64,000 nucleotides of DNA from Xylophilus ampelinus. Lineage in GTDB: Bacteria; Pseudomonadota; Gammaproteobacteria; Burkholderiales; Burkholderiaceae_C. Shown here one piece after another: positions 9,153 to 17,536 of the stretch. The notes under the pieces are model-generated. The model worked only from the letters and a program-made list of their open reading frames with translations, was not told the origin of the DNA and made no database searches. The stretch lies in assembly GCF_901875635.1 (NCBI RefSeq), contig NZ_CABFMN010000078.1, forward strand, positions 1-64,000, in the 5' to 3' direction. The translations under genes were made by a program, and so were the position numbers. The number at the start of each line of letters is the position of its first letter. Position 1 is the first letter of the stretch.

Positions 9153-10670
9153 TCAGCTCAAGTTCGGCAGCACCAGGCGGGAGGAATCTTCCTCCGTCTC
9201 CTCGATGCGCGGTCGGTTGCCGTTCATGCGGCTGATGGCGTCGGTGTCGATGTCGCCCGTGACGTACACCCCGTCGAAGCAGGACGCCTCGAAGCCGGCG
9301 ATGGCGACGGTGTCGGCCTTGGCCGGTGCCGCCTTCATGACGGCGCGCTTCATCGCATCCACGTCCTGGTAGATCAGCGCATCGCAGCCGATCAGCTGGC
9401 GGATCTCCTCGATGCTGCGGTCATGCGCCACCAGCTCGTCCTTGGTCGGCATGTCGATGCCGTAGACGTTGGGGAAGCGCACCGGCGGCGCGGCGCTGGC
9501 CATGTAGACCTTGTTCGCGCCCGCGTCGCGCGCCATCTGCACGATCTCGCGGCTGGTGGTACCGCGCACGATCGAATCGTCGACCAGCAGCACGTTGCGG
9601 CCCTTGAACTCGCTGGCGATCACGTTGAGCTTCTGGCGCACCGACTTCTTGCGCACGCCCTGCCCCGGCATGATGAAGGTGCGGCCGACATACCGGTTCT
9701 TCACGAAACCCTCGCGATACGGCACGCCCAGCAGATGGGCCAGTTGCGTCGCGCTCGGCCGGCTCGATTCGGGGATCGGGATGATCACGTCGATGTCGCT
9801 CGGCGGCACCGTCGACACCACGCGCTGCGCGAGCGTCTCGCCCAGGTTCAGACGCGCCTGGTAGACGGAGATGCCGTCGAGCGTGGAGTCCGGGCGTGCC
9901 AAGTACACGAACTCGAAGATGCAGGGGTTCAGCGTCGGCGATTCGGCGCACTGCTGCGCATGCATGTTGCCCTGCAGGTCGATGAAGACGGCCTCGCCCG
10001 GCGCCACGTTGCGCTCGAAGGTGAAGCCCGAGCCATCGAGCGCCACCGATTCGCTGGCCACCATGAGCGCGCCGTCGGCGTTGCGGCCCAGGCACAGCGG
10101 CCGGATGCCGTACGGATCGCGGAACACCAGCAGGCCGTGGCCGGCGATGAGCGACACCACGGCATAGGAGCCGCGCAGCCGTTTGTGGACGGCGCGCACC
10201 GCGGCGAACACATCGTCGACCTTCAGGGGAATGCCGCGCGTCGAGCGTTCCAGCTCGTGCGCGAGCACGTTGAGCAGCACCTCCGAGTCGCTCTCGGTGT
10301 TGGTGTGGCGGTGGTCGGTGGAGAAAAGCTCGGCGCGCAGCGCGTGCGCGTTGGTGAGGTTGCCGTTGTGCACCAGCACGATGCCGAAAGGCGCATTCAC
10401 GTAGAAGGGCTGCGCCTCTTCCTCGCTATAGGCGTTGCCCGCCGTGGGGTAGCGCACCTGGCCCAGGCCCACGCCGCCCGGCAGCGCGCGCATGTTGCGG
10501 GTGCGAAACACGTCGCGCACCATGCCCTTGGCCTTGTGCATGAAGAACTTGCGTTCCAGCATCGTGACGATGCCGGCCGCGTCCTGCCCGCGGTGCTGCA
10601 GCAGCAGCATCGCGTCATAGAGCAATTGGTTGACGGGAGCGTTGCTGACGACGCCGACGATTCCACACAT
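9153..10670 (-). CDS. purF: Amidophosphoribosyltransferase
   Basis: This enzyme catalyses the first committed step of purine synthesis, PRPP plus glutamine to phosphoribosylamine. The 505-residue protein starts MCGIVGVV, so Cys2 becomes the N-terminal nucleophile after methionine removal. There is no propeptide. The glutaminase domain contains HNGNLTNA, and the PRPP-binding loop VLLVDDSIVRGTTS is intact. It is followed by metZ and preceded by cvpA, the classical purF neighbour, 18 bases away. Confidence 0.97.
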   Translation of the reverse strand: MCGIVGVVSNAPVNQLLYDAMLLLQHRGQDAAGIVTMLERKFFMHKAKGMVRDVFRTRNMRALPGGVGLGQVRYPTAGNAYSEEEAQPFYVNAPFGIVLVHNGNLTNAHALRAELFSTDHRHTNTESDSEVLLNVLAHELERSTRGIPLKVDDVFAAVRAVHKRLRGSYAVVSLIAGHGLLVFRDPYGIRPLCLGRNADGALMVASESVALDGSGFTFERNVAPGEAVFIDLQGNMHAQQCAESPTLNPCIFEFVYLARPDSTLDGISVYQARLNLGETLAQRVVSTVPPSDIDVIIPIPESSRPSATQLAHLLGVPYREGFVKNRYVGRTFIMPGQGVRKKSVRQKLNVIASEFKGRNVLLVDDSIVRGTTSREIVQMARDAGANKVYMASAAPPVRFPNVYGIDMPTKDELVAHDRSIEEIRQLIGCDALIYQDVDAMKRAVMKAAPAKADTVAIAGFEASCFDGVYVTGDIDTDAISRMNGNRPRIEETEEDSSRLVLPNLS

Positions 10671-10688
10671 GGGAGCGATCCTCTTGAA

Positions 10689-11174
10689 CTACGGAAGGTA
10701 GCTTGCCAACTTTTCAGGCAATGCAGGCTTCAGGCCCTGCAGTGCCGCATCCAACCATGGCGCGCTCGCGGACTCACGCCACCAACTGTCCTGGCCCAGC
10801 GCCAGCACATGGACGACCACGGCCACCACCAGCAGCGCGACCCCGGCGCGCGCGGCACCGAACAGCGCGCCCAGCATCCGGTCGACGGGCCGCAGGCCCA
10901 CCGCGGTCACCAGTCTGCGCGTCACCGCAGCCACCAAGCCGCCCGCGAAGGCCACGGCCACGAACACAAGCACGAAACCTGCCGCATAGCGCCAAGATGC
11001 GCCCGGTTCGCCAAAAGGCAACCAGGCCGCCACATCCGCCGCGAACCACTGCGCGCACAGAAAGGCCGCAATCCAGCCGGCGAGCGAGATGACCTCGAAC
11101 ATCAACCCGCGCCACAGCCCGGTGAGCATCGACAACCCGAGCACCCCCACCGCGATCCAGTCGAACAGGGCCAC
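10689..11174 (-). CDS. cvpA: CvpA family membrane protein
   Basis: This is a 161-residue inner-membrane protein with four hydrophobic segments, beginning VALFDWIAVGVLGLS, of the CvpA (colicin V production) family. In E. coli the family influences colicin V export and envelope stress; the molecular activity is unclear. The GTG start at 11174 was chosen because it gives the normal family N-terminus. A much longer open frame upstream is proline/arginine-rich and antisense-like, and is rejected. It sits between the SPOR protein gene and purF in a conserved operon. Confidence 0.9.
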   Translation of the reverse strand: MALFDWIAVGVLGLSMLTGLWRGLMFEVISLAGWIAAFLCAQWFAADVAAWLPFGEPGASWRYAAGFVLVFVAVAFAGGLVAAVTRRLVTAVGLRPVDRMLGALFGAARAGVALLVVAVVVHVLALGQDSWWRESASAPWLDAALQGLKPALPEKLASYLP

Positions 11175-11187
11175 GGTTGCGGCACGC

Positions 11188-12069
11188 TCAAAGCGTGAGC
11201 ACGGCGGCCGGCAGGGCCAGGCCCTTGATGCGCTCGGCCGCCTTGTCCGCTTCCGCCTTCGAGCCGAAAGGCCCCACGCGCACCCGCGTGCGTTCGCCGT
11301 CGGCGGTCTTGGCGACATGGGTGTAGGTCTTGAGGCCTGCCTTTTCCAGCTTCTGCCGGGTTTCCTTCGCCTTGTCGGCGTCTGCGAAAGCGCCGACCTG
11401 CACCACGAAGCGACCCGCGGCATCGGCAGGCTTCTCGGCCGGCTTGGCGTCCGCGGGCTTGGCAGCCGGCTTGCCCTCCAGCAGCGCCAGGGCGCGCGCG
11501 CCGTCGTCACGTGCAGCGGGCTTCGCCTGCGCCGGCTTCGCTTCTGGCTTGGGTTCGGGCGTGCGGGCCTGCTCAGGCTTGGGTTCGTGCCGCACCTCGG
11601 GTTTGGGTTCCGGCTTCGGCTCGGGTTTCGGTTCCGGCTTGGGCTCGGGCTTCGGAGCCGGCGGTGCAGCGGCCGGCGCGGGCGATGCAGCGGGCGCCGA
11701 CGCCACGATCTCGGTGCCATCGGCACGTTCTGTGATCATGCCGCCCGATGAAGGGGTGCGCGAGCTGGCGCTGTCGGCAGCGCTGCCGGCACTCGACGTC
11801 GTCGTGGTCGGCGGCGCGGGCACGGCGAGCGGCTTCGTCTTGTTGCGATCGGGGATCTCGATCGGAATGTCCACCGCCACTGGCCGCGGCTGTGTGTCGA
11901 ACAGCAGGGGGAAGCCGATCACGCCCAGCAGCACGAGCACCGCCGCCCCGAGCAGGCGGTGCCGCGCGCGGCGGCGCATGGATTCGACACTTTCCGCCGG
12001 TGCCGCGGCCGCGGCGCCGCGCGCCTCGTTGCCTTGGGAACCCTTCGAGCGGAACTTGAAAAACGCCAT
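11188..12069 (-). CDS. SPOR-domain cell-division-associated protein (DedD-like)
   Basis: The 293-residue protein has a short cytoplasmic tail (about 1-37), one membrane helix (HRLLGAAVLVLLGVIGF, about 37-56), a long periplasmic linker rich in Pro, Lys and Glu with tandem KPEP units, and a C-terminal SPOR domain (about 215-290, beginning RFVVQVGAF). SPOR domains bind denuded peptidoglycan glycans at division septa. The folC-dedD-cvpA-purF order is conserved. The tandem EPKPEPKP tract, about 11,550-11,665, is a likely site of length variation between strains. Confidence 0.9.
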   Translation of the reverse strand: MAFFKFRSKGSQGNEARGAAAAAPAESVESMRRRARHRLLGAAVLVLLGVIGFPLLFDTQPRPVAVDIPIEIPDRNKTKPLAVPAPPTTTTSSAGSAADSASSRTPSSGGMITERADGTEIVASAPAASPAPAAAPPAPKPEPKPEPKPEPKPEPKPEVRHEPKPEQARTPEPKPEAKPAQAKPAARDDGARALALLEGKPAAKPADAKPAEKPADAAGRFVVQVGAFADADKAKETRQKLEKAGLKTYTHVAKTADGERTRVRVGPFGSKAEADKAAERIKGLALPAAVLTL

Positions 12070-12143
12070 GAACGTCGATTCCCTGACTGTGGAGTGCAGC
12101 GTGCGCGAAAAAAGAGCGGAAGGGCCGGGCCCGGTGGGCAGTT

Positions 12144-13439
12144 TCAGGCGCCGGGCTGGAGGTGTTTGGCCTGCAGTCGGGGGATGCCATGCTCGAGCAC
12201 ACCACCGACCGTGAAGAAGGATCCGAAGACCACGATTCTATCAGCGGGGTCCGCCGCATCGACCGCCGCGTGCAGGGCTGCCATGGGGTCGGCGTGGGTG
12301 CTGGCGGTGACCTCCGGGCGCCGGTTGCGCGCCTTCCAGGCCGCCTCGAGATCGGCCGCGCGGGCGGCACGCGGCGTGGGCAGGTCGGTGAAGTACCAGC
12401 GGTCGACCAAGGGCCCGATGCGGTCGAGGATCGGGCCCAGCTCCTTGTCGGCCATGACGCCGAAGACGGCGTGCGTGACCGGGTAGAAGCCCATGGCGTC
12501 GAGGTTCTCGGTCAGTGCGGCGACCGCGTGCGGGTTGTGGGCCACGTCCAGCACCAGCGCGGGCTGGCCCGGCACGATCTGGAAGCGGCCGGGCAGCTCG
12601 ACCAGCGACAGGCCGACGCGGATCGCCTGCGCGGTGACGGGCAGCCGCGGGCGCAGCGCCTCGAGCGCGGCCAGCACCCCGGCCGCATTGACGAGCTGGT
12701 TGGCCCCGCGCAGCGCCGGATAGGCCAGCCCCGCATAGCGCCGGCCACGGCCGGCCCAGGACCATTGCTGCGGATCGCCCGACACGTTGAAGTCGCGGCC
12801 CGACAGCCACAGCTCGGCCCCGATTGCCTCGGCATGCGCGACCACGCTGGCCGGCGGCATGGGGTCGCTGACGATGGCCGGTTTGCCCGGCCGCATGATC
12901 CCGGCCTTCTCGACGCCGATGCGCTCGCGGTCGGGCCCGAGGAAGTCCATGTGGTCCAGATCGATGCTGGTGAGGATGGCGCAGTCGGTGTCGATGATGT
13001 TCACGGCGTCGAGCCGGCCGCCCAGCCCTACCTCGAGGATGGCGACCTCGACGCCGGCCTTGATCATGCAGGCGAACAGCGCCAGCGTCGTGAACTCGAA
13101 GTAGGTCAGCGAGGTCTCGCCCCGCGCGCGCTCCACGGCCTCGAAATGCGCCGGCAGCCGCTCGGCCACCACGATCTCGCCGCCGATGCGCAGCCGCTCC
13201 TCGAAGTGCACCAGGTGCGGCGAGCTGTAGACGCCCGTTTTGTAGCCGGCTTCCGAGAGGATCGATTCCAGCATGGCGCAGGTCGAGCCCTTGCCATTGG
13301 TGCCGGCCACGGTGATCACCGGGCAGGCGAAGGACAGGCCCATGCGTTCGGCCACCGCGCGCACGCGTTCCAGGCCGAGTTCGATGTTCTTTGCGTGCAG
13401 GTGCTCGGCGTGCGCGAGCCAGTCGGCCAGGGTCTTCAT
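12144..13439 (-). CDS. folC: Bifunctional dihydrofolate synthase/folylpolyglutamate synthase
   Basis: This enzyme adds glutamate to dihydropteroate and extends the polyglutamate tail of folates. The 431-residue protein contains the Mur-ligase-type P-loop TVAGTNGKGST, the YSSPHLVHFEER segment and the DSIDLDHMDFLG-like SIDLDHMDFLG region. It is the first gene of the minus-strand folC-dedD-cvpA-purF-metZ series. It is divergent from the YffB gene with 48 bases between the starts. Confidence 0.96.
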   Translation of the reverse strand: MKTLADWLAHAEHLHAKNIELGLERVRAVAERMGLSFACPVITVAGTNGKGSTCAMLESILSEAGYKTGVYSSPHLVHFEERLRIGGEIVVAERLPAHFEAVERARGETSLTYFEFTTLALFACMIKAGVEVAILEVGLGGRLDAVNIIDTDCAILTSIDLDHMDFLGPDRERIGVEKAGIMRPGKPAIVSDPMPPASVVAHAEAIGAELWLSGRDFNVSGDPQQWSWAGRGRRYAGLAYPALRGANQLVNAAGVLAALEALRPRLPVTAQAIRVGLSLVELPGRFQIVPGQPALVLDVAHNPHAVAALTENLDAMGFYPVTHAVFGVMADKELGPILDRIGPLVDRWYFTDLPTPRAARAADLEAAWKARNRRPEVTASTHADPMAALHAAVDAADPADRIVVFGSFFTVGGVLEHGIPRLQAKHLQPGA

Positions 13440-13487
13440 GGAGCCGGCGATTGTCGCCCAGCCCTTCCGCCTGCATCATCCGCGCCC

Positions 13488-13850
13488 ATGATCGACCTCT
13501 ACGGCATCCCGAATTGCGACACTGTCAAGCGCGCCCGCGCCTGGCTGGACGCGCAGCAGCTCCCCTACCGCTTCCACGACTTCAAGATGGAAGGCCTGCC
13601 CGACGCCACCGTGCAGCGCTGGATCGCCGCCGTCGGCTGGGAGGCCCTGGTCAACCGGCGCGGCACCACTTGGCGGCAGTTGGATGCGCCTGCGCGCGAT
13701 GCGGTGATCGACGCGTCCTCTGCCCAGGCGGTGCTGCAGACCCATCCCAGTCTGGTCAAGCGGCCGGTCGTCGAATGGGGGCGGCCGGACGTTGTGACGG
13801 TCGGCTTCGACGCCGACGCATGGATCTCGCATCGCGAAAAGCTCGCGTGA
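13488..13850 (+). CDS. ArsC/Spx-family reductase-like protein (YffB)
   Basis: This is a 120-residue thioredoxin-fold protein of the ArsC/Spx/YffB family. The start MIDLYGIPNCDTVKRA holds the single N-terminal cysteine (C10) of the family, and the C-terminal half carries LVKRPVVEW, corresponding to the LIKRPL motif of ArsC proteins. YffB-type members are considered glutathione-dependent thiol reductases rather than arsenate reductases, and no ars genes are near. ATG at 13488 gives the family N-terminus. Function beyond the fold is inference. Confidence 0.88.
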   Translation: MIDLYGIPNCDTVKRARAWLDAQQLPYRFHDFKMEGLPDATVQRWIAAVGWEALVNRRGTTWRQLDAPARDAVIDASSAQAVLQTHPSLVKRPVVEWGRPDVVTVGFDADAWISHREKLA

Positions 13851-13934
13851 ACCTTGGCGGGCCGGCGGGCTCCAACCGCTTCCCGCGCACAACCGGCCGA
13901 TCGCCGGGCCGGCGCATCCGAAGGAGAACTCCCG

Positions 13935-14513
13935 ATGACCTTTCACCTTCCCGTCACCGACGCCAACGGCGCCACCGCCTCGGCGGACCGCACCAAGCGC
14001 CTGCGGCATGCCGGGCTGGCGGCCACCGCGCTCGCGCTGCTGCTCGGCACCGCCCTGCCCGCATCGGCCCAGGATGCGCCTCCCGTGGGCCGCGTCATCT
14101 CCACCAGCCCGATCCACGAGAACGGCCAGCCCGCCGGCTACAGCGTCACCTACGAATACGGCGGCCGGCAGTACACGACGCGCACCGAAACGCCGCCCGG
14201 CCCCACCATCCCGGTGCAGGTGAGCGGCTACGGGGTGACGACCTACCCGGTCGCCCCCCAGCCGGCCCTCGCCGTCAACCCGGAACCCGCAGCGCCGCCC
14301 GCACAACCCTATGCCGTGACGCCCGAGCCGGGCGTCGTGGTGTCGGGCAACGGTGTGCCGTACGGCGCGCCCGCCCCCGTGTATCCGGCTGCCTATCCAG
14401 CGCCCGTGTACGTGGCGCCGGCTTACGCCTACCCGGCGCCCTACGTGTACCCGCCGGTGGGGCTGTCGCTCAACTTCGGCTACTCGCGCGGCTGGCACCA
14501 CGGCTGGCGCTGA
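13935..14513 (+). CDS. Exported Pro/Tyr/Val-rich hypothetical protein
   Basis: The 192-residue product has a likely signal peptide (basic KRLRHAG then a hydrophobic run ending near LPASAQDA at about 47). A short conserved-looking block (GQPAGYSVTYEYGGRQYTT) follows, then a low-complexity Pro/Ala/Tyr/Val tail with YPAPVYVAPAYAYPAP repeats, ending in GWHHGWR. The start at 13935 is supported by AAGGAGAA ten bases upstream; an upstream in-frame ATG at 13854 has no such site. The composition suggests a surface or envelope protein. I do not recognise a function. Confidence 0.75.
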   Translation: MTFHLPVTDANGATASADRTKRLRHAGLAATALALLLGTALPASAQDAPPVGRVISTSPIHENGQPAGYSVTYEYGGRQYTTRTETPPGPTIPVQVSGYGVTTYPVAPQPALAVNPEPAAPPAQPYAVTPEPGVVVSGNGVPYGAPAPVYPAAYPAPVYVAPAYAYPAPYVYPPVGLSLNFGYSRGWHHGWR

Positions 14514-14531
14514 GCCACGGGCCGGGCGTCC

Positions 14532-14537
14532 TAGAAT
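14532..14537 (+). promoter_or_regulatory. Possible -10 element upstream of ppnP
   Basis: TAGAAT lies in otherwise very GC-rich sequence just after the stop of the preceding gene and 110 bases before ppnP. No good -35 hexamer is visible 16-18 bases upstream, so this is tentative. Confidence 0.35.
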
Positions 14538-14565
14538 GCAGGGCGCCGCACCGGATCTTCGATAG

Positions 14566-14620
14566 AAATCGGGCTGCAGCGCCCGCCCCGCCTGCGCGGG
14601 GCGCTATTGAAACCGTAGCA
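14566..14620 (-). repeat. Dispersed Comamonadaceae-type repeat, copy 2
   Basis: The stretch has AATCGGGCTGCAGCGCCCGC then an internal GCCCCGCCTGCGCGGGGC hairpin, ending in a diverged AT-rich end. It is in the opposite orientation to copy 1 and matches the copies at 25975 and 36850. It lies in the leader of ppnP. Confidence 0.7.
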
Positions 14621-14647
14621 AACAGGCCCGGCGCCTCCCCTTTCCGC

Positions 14648-14968
14648 ATGACCACCCAGACCCTCGACGGCGTGTCCGTCGCCACCCAGGCCAACGTGTA
14701 TTTCGACGGCAAGTGCATCTCGCACGGCATCACCTTCGCCGACGGGCGCAAGTGCACGGTGGGTGTCATCCTGCCGTCGTCGCTGACCTTCAGCACGGGC
14801 GCCCCCGAGGTCATGGAAGGCACGGGCGGCAGCTGCGAGTACAAGCTCGACGGCAGCAGCGAATGGGTGGCCGCGGGCGTGGGCGAGAAGTTCAGCGTGC
14901 CCGGCAACTCGAAGTTCGAGATCCGCGTGACCGGCACGCCCTACAGCTACATCTGCCACTTCGGCTGA
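14648..14968 (+). CDS. ppnP: Pyrimidine/purine nucleoside phosphorylase
   Basis: This is a small cupin-fold enzyme of 106 residues of the PpnP (YaiE, formerly DUF1255) family, which phosphorolyses several nucleosides to base and ribose-1-phosphate. Recognisable family segments are NVYFDGKCISHGI, GRKCTVGVILPS and the C-terminal FEIRVTGTPYSYICHFG. The full length matches the usual 94-106 residues. It is transcribed alone after a dispersed repeat and converges with the glycine-rich protein gene. Confidence 0.93.
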   Translation: MTTQTLDGVSVATQANVYFDGKCISHGITFADGRKCTVGVILPSSLTFSTGAPEVMEGTGGSCEYKLDGSSEWVAAGVGEKFSVPGNSKFEIRVTGTPYSYICHFG

Positions 14969-14995
14969 TCGCCGCCAGCGGCGGCCAACCGGCCT

Positions 14996-15841
14996 TCAGT
15001 CACCGCCGCCCCCACCGCATCCTCCGCCGCAACCGCCGCCTCCGTCACTGCTGCTGCCGCCGCCGCTGTCGCCTCCCCCATCGGACGACGAAGACGACTC
15101 GCTGCCGCCCAGCCCTTGCGCGTCGCCGGGGTAGCCGCCCGAGTCGCTGGAGGACGATCCGCCGCCGTCGGAGAAGGCGGTGCCGCAGTACGCATCGGAG
15201 CCGCTCGCCCGGTCGATGGCGCTGCAGTCGGGCGTGTAGTGGAAGCCCCCGGCGACCGCGAACTTGGCATCCAGCGCGAAGAGCAGCGGCAGCCGCGCCG
15301 GCTTGCGCGGATCGATGCTCTCCTCCTTGCAGGCCCAGTACCAGCTGCGGCGCAACCCGTCGTTGCGCCTCGCGTCCCGGCCCAGAACCTCGGCCGGCGT
15401 GTGGTGCAGCATCGCGCCGAAAGCCCCCTGGCACCAGCGCTGGTAGCCCTGCGTATGCAGGATGTATTCGTGCCAGGCCTCGTCGACCACCTTCGAGGGC
15501 ATGGCCACGAACTTGCGCCCGCTGCGCAGGTGCGCCATGAAGAACTGCCGCAGTCCGCGCAGCACCAGTTCGGCATCGCGCGACGACAGCTGCGGAAAGG
15601 CCTTGCACAGCTTGCCGACCAGGAAGGCCGGCAACGAGGCCTCGCGGATGAACTGCCGGCGCAGGCTGTCTTCCCACGCCCGCAGCGCGGCCGTGAGCAC
15701 CAGCCCCACCACCACCGCGACCGCCAGCGACCAGCCGGTCCGCCAGGCAGCCACGGCGACCACCGCCAGCACCCACACGAGCCGGCGCGCCCACACCAGG
15801 CCGGCGATGCGGCGTCGAAAGTTCAGTTCGGGCCAGTGCAT
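14996..15841 (-). CDS. Membrane protein with WH..IL..Y core and Ser/Gly/Cys-rich tail
   Basis: The protein has 281 residues. Two N-terminal hydrophobic segments (about 20-60) precede a soluble region with the motif VDEAWHEYILHTQGY and AMLHHTP, resembling the glycine-rich-domain/DUF1399-like family and TIGR04222-type membrane proteins. A second block has HYTPDC and CGTAF. The last 60 residues are almost only Ser, Gly and Asp, ending CGGGCGGGGGD. Start 15841 is chosen because GAGGAGG lies just upstream; an ATG 11 codons earlier is possible. Function is not established. Histidines in WHEYI and LHHTP may bind metal (inference). Confidence 0.8.
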   Translation of the reverse strand: MHWPELNFRRRIAGLVWARRLVWVLAVVAVAAWRTGWSLAVAVVVGLVLTAALRAWEDSLRRQFIREASLPAFLVGKLCKAFPQLSSRDAELVLRGLRQFFMAHLRSGRKFVAMPSKVVDEAWHEYILHTQGYQRWCQGAFGAMLHHTPAEVLGRDARRNDGLRRSWYWACKEESIDPRKPARLPLLFALDAKFAVAGGFHYTPDCSAIDRASGSDAYCGTAFSDGGGSSSSDSGGYPGDAQGLGGSESSSSSDGGGDSGGGSSSDGGGGCGGGCGGGGGD

Positions 15842-15921
15842 TGCGCTCCTCCTCGGTGCTCGTTGTCGAAGCATTTCCCAGGCGCGGCACCGCGCACGCG
15901 CCGCCCTCGCACGGGCCGGTG

Positions 15922-16977
15922 TCAGACCACGACCGGCTCCGGCTCAAGCCGGATGCCGAAGCGCTCGTAGACGCTCGTCTGGATCGCCTTGGCCAGGGTC
16001 ATCACCTCGCCGCCCGTGGCCGGGTGCTCGGTGCCGCCGCGGTTGACCAGCACCAGCGCCTGCCTCTCGTACACGCCGGCGTTGCCGACCGACTTGCCCT
16101 TCCAGCCGCAGGCGTCGATGAGCCAGCCGGCGGCCAGCTTGATGCTGCCGTCTGGCATCGGGTAATGCACGATCTTGGGGTCGCGCGCGATGATGTCGGC
16201 GCACTGCTCGGGCGTGACCGTCGGGTTCTTGAAGAAACTGCCGGCGTTGCCCAGCACGCGCCAGTCGGGCAGCTTGGCGCGGCGGATGGCGACGATCCAG
16301 TCGAAGATCTGCATCGGCGATGGATCGGTCACGCCCGTCTCGGCCATCTTGCGCTCCAGGTCGAGGTAGCCGAGTACCGGCTTCCAAGGCTTGGGCAGGC
16401 GGAACCGCACACGGGTGATCAGGGCTCGGCCGGCCAGCCCGAAGGCGTTGGTGGCAGCATCGCCCACATGCTTGAACACCGAATCGCGGTAGCCGAAGGC
16501 GCACTGCGCCGCATCGAGCGTGAAGGGCTGGCCGGTGACGAGGTCGATGCCGTCCAGGGACTCGAAGCGGTCCTGCAGTTCGACCCCGTAGGCGCCGATG
16601 TTCTGCACCGGCGCCCCGCCCACGGTGCCGGGGATCAGCGCCATGTTCTCCAGGCCGGGCCAGCCCTGTTCCAGCAACCATTGCACCGTGTCGTGCCAGA
16701 CCTCGCCGGCGCCGACCTCGACGATCCATGCCCTGGGGCCGTCGTCGACCAGCCGCCGCCCCGGGATCTCGACCTTGAGCACCAGCGGCTTCACGTCGCC
16801 GGTGAGCACGATGTTGCTGCCGCCGCCGAGCACGAACTTCGGCATCTCGCGCAGCGCCGGGTCGGCCAGGACGGCCGCCACGTCGGCCTCGGCCGCGATG
16901 CGCACCAGCTGCTGCGCACGGGCCACGATGCCGAAGCTGTTGTGCGGTTGCAGGGGGACGTTGCGCTGGACGATCAT
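15922..16977 (-). CDS. murB: UDP-N-acetylenolpyruvoylglucosamine reductase
   Basis: This FAD enzyme reduces UDP-GlcNAc-enolpyruvate to UDP-MurNAc in peptidoglycan synthesis. The 351-residue protein has the type I (E. coli-like) layout. FAD-binding LGGGSNIVL is near residue 50, the catalytic-serine motif GNAGSFFKNP lies in the middle, and a C-terminal glutamate is in RLEPEPVV. It starts divergent from yajQ, with 66 bases between them. Length and motifs are normal. Confidence 0.96.
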   Translation of the reverse strand: MIVQRNVPLQPHNSFGIVARAQQLVRIAAEADVAAVLADPALREMPKFVLGGGSNIVLTGDVKPLVLKVEIPGRRLVDDGPRAWIVEVGAGEVWHDTVQWLLEQGWPGLENMALIPGTVGGAPVQNIGAYGVELQDRFESLDGIDLVTGQPFTLDAAQCAFGYRDSVFKHVGDAATNAFGLAGRALITRVRFRLPKPWKPVLGYLDLERKMAETGVTDPSPMQIFDWIVAIRRAKLPDWRVLGNAGSFFKNPTVTPEQCADIIARDPKIVHYPMPDGSIKLAAGWLIDACGWKGKSVGNAGVYERQALVLVNRGGTEHPATGGEVMTLAKAIQTSVYERFGIRLEPEPVVV

Positions 16978-17043
16978 GGGAGAATTGTCGCATTCGACCC
17001 CGGCGCATCCTGGCCGGGGCAGTCATCCTAGGAGAACCCCCGC

Positions 17044-17529
17044 ATGCCCTCTTTCGACACCGTTTGCGAGCCGAACCTGGTCGAAGTCCGCAACGCCGTC
17101 GACAACGCCGCCAAGGAAATCGGCACGCGCTTCGACTTCAAGGGCACGGCCGCCGCGATCGAGCTCAAGGACAAGGACATCACCCTCACCGGCGACGCCG
17201 ACTTCCAGCTCCAGCAGGTCGAGGACATCCTGCGCGGCAAGCTCACCAAGCGCAGCGTGGACGTGCGCTTCCTCGACAAGGGCGACGTGCAGAAGGCCGG
17301 CGGCGACAAGGTCAAGCAGGTCATCAAGGTCAAGAACGGCATCGACGCCGAGACCGGCAAGAAGATCCAGCGCATCCTCAAGGACAGCAAGCTCAAGGTG
17401 CAGGCCGCCATCCAGGGCGACGCGGTGCGCGTCACCGGCGCCAAGCGCGACGACCTGCAGGCCGCGATGGCGCTGATCAAGAAGGACGTGGCCGACCTGC
17501 CGCTGTCCTTCAACAACTTCAGGGACTGA
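17044..17529 (+). CDS. YajQ-family nucleotide-binding protein
   Basis: This is a 161-residue protein of the YajQ (UPF0234) family, starting [22 protein letters not shown] and ending [10 protein letters not shown], both characteristic. The two ferredoxin-like domains bind nucleotides, and some homologues bind cyclic di-GMP and act on gene expression. It has a strong ribosome binding site (AGGAG at 17030). It is divergent from murB and followed eight bases later by the retropepsin-like gene. Confidence 0.95.
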   Translation: MPSFDTVCEPNLVEVRNAVDNAAKEIGTRFDFKGTAAAIELKDKDITLTGDADFQLQQVEDILRGKLTKRSVDVRFLDKGDVQKAGGDKVKQVIKVKNGIDAETGKKIQRILKDSKLKVQAAIQGDAVRVTGAKRDDLQAAMALIKKDVADLPLSFNNFRD

Positions 17530-17536
17530 GCGGCGC

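Noticed and set aside
10689..11726. Longer 345-codon version of the CvpA gene
   Set aside because: The extra 184 codons are Arg/Pro/Ser-rich, overlap the SPOR gene in another frame, and the GTG at 11174 gives the normal CvpA start.
13488..13850. Arsenate reductase
   Set aside because: The family match is to ArsC/Spx broadly, but the sequence is YffB-like and no arsenic-resistance genes are near.
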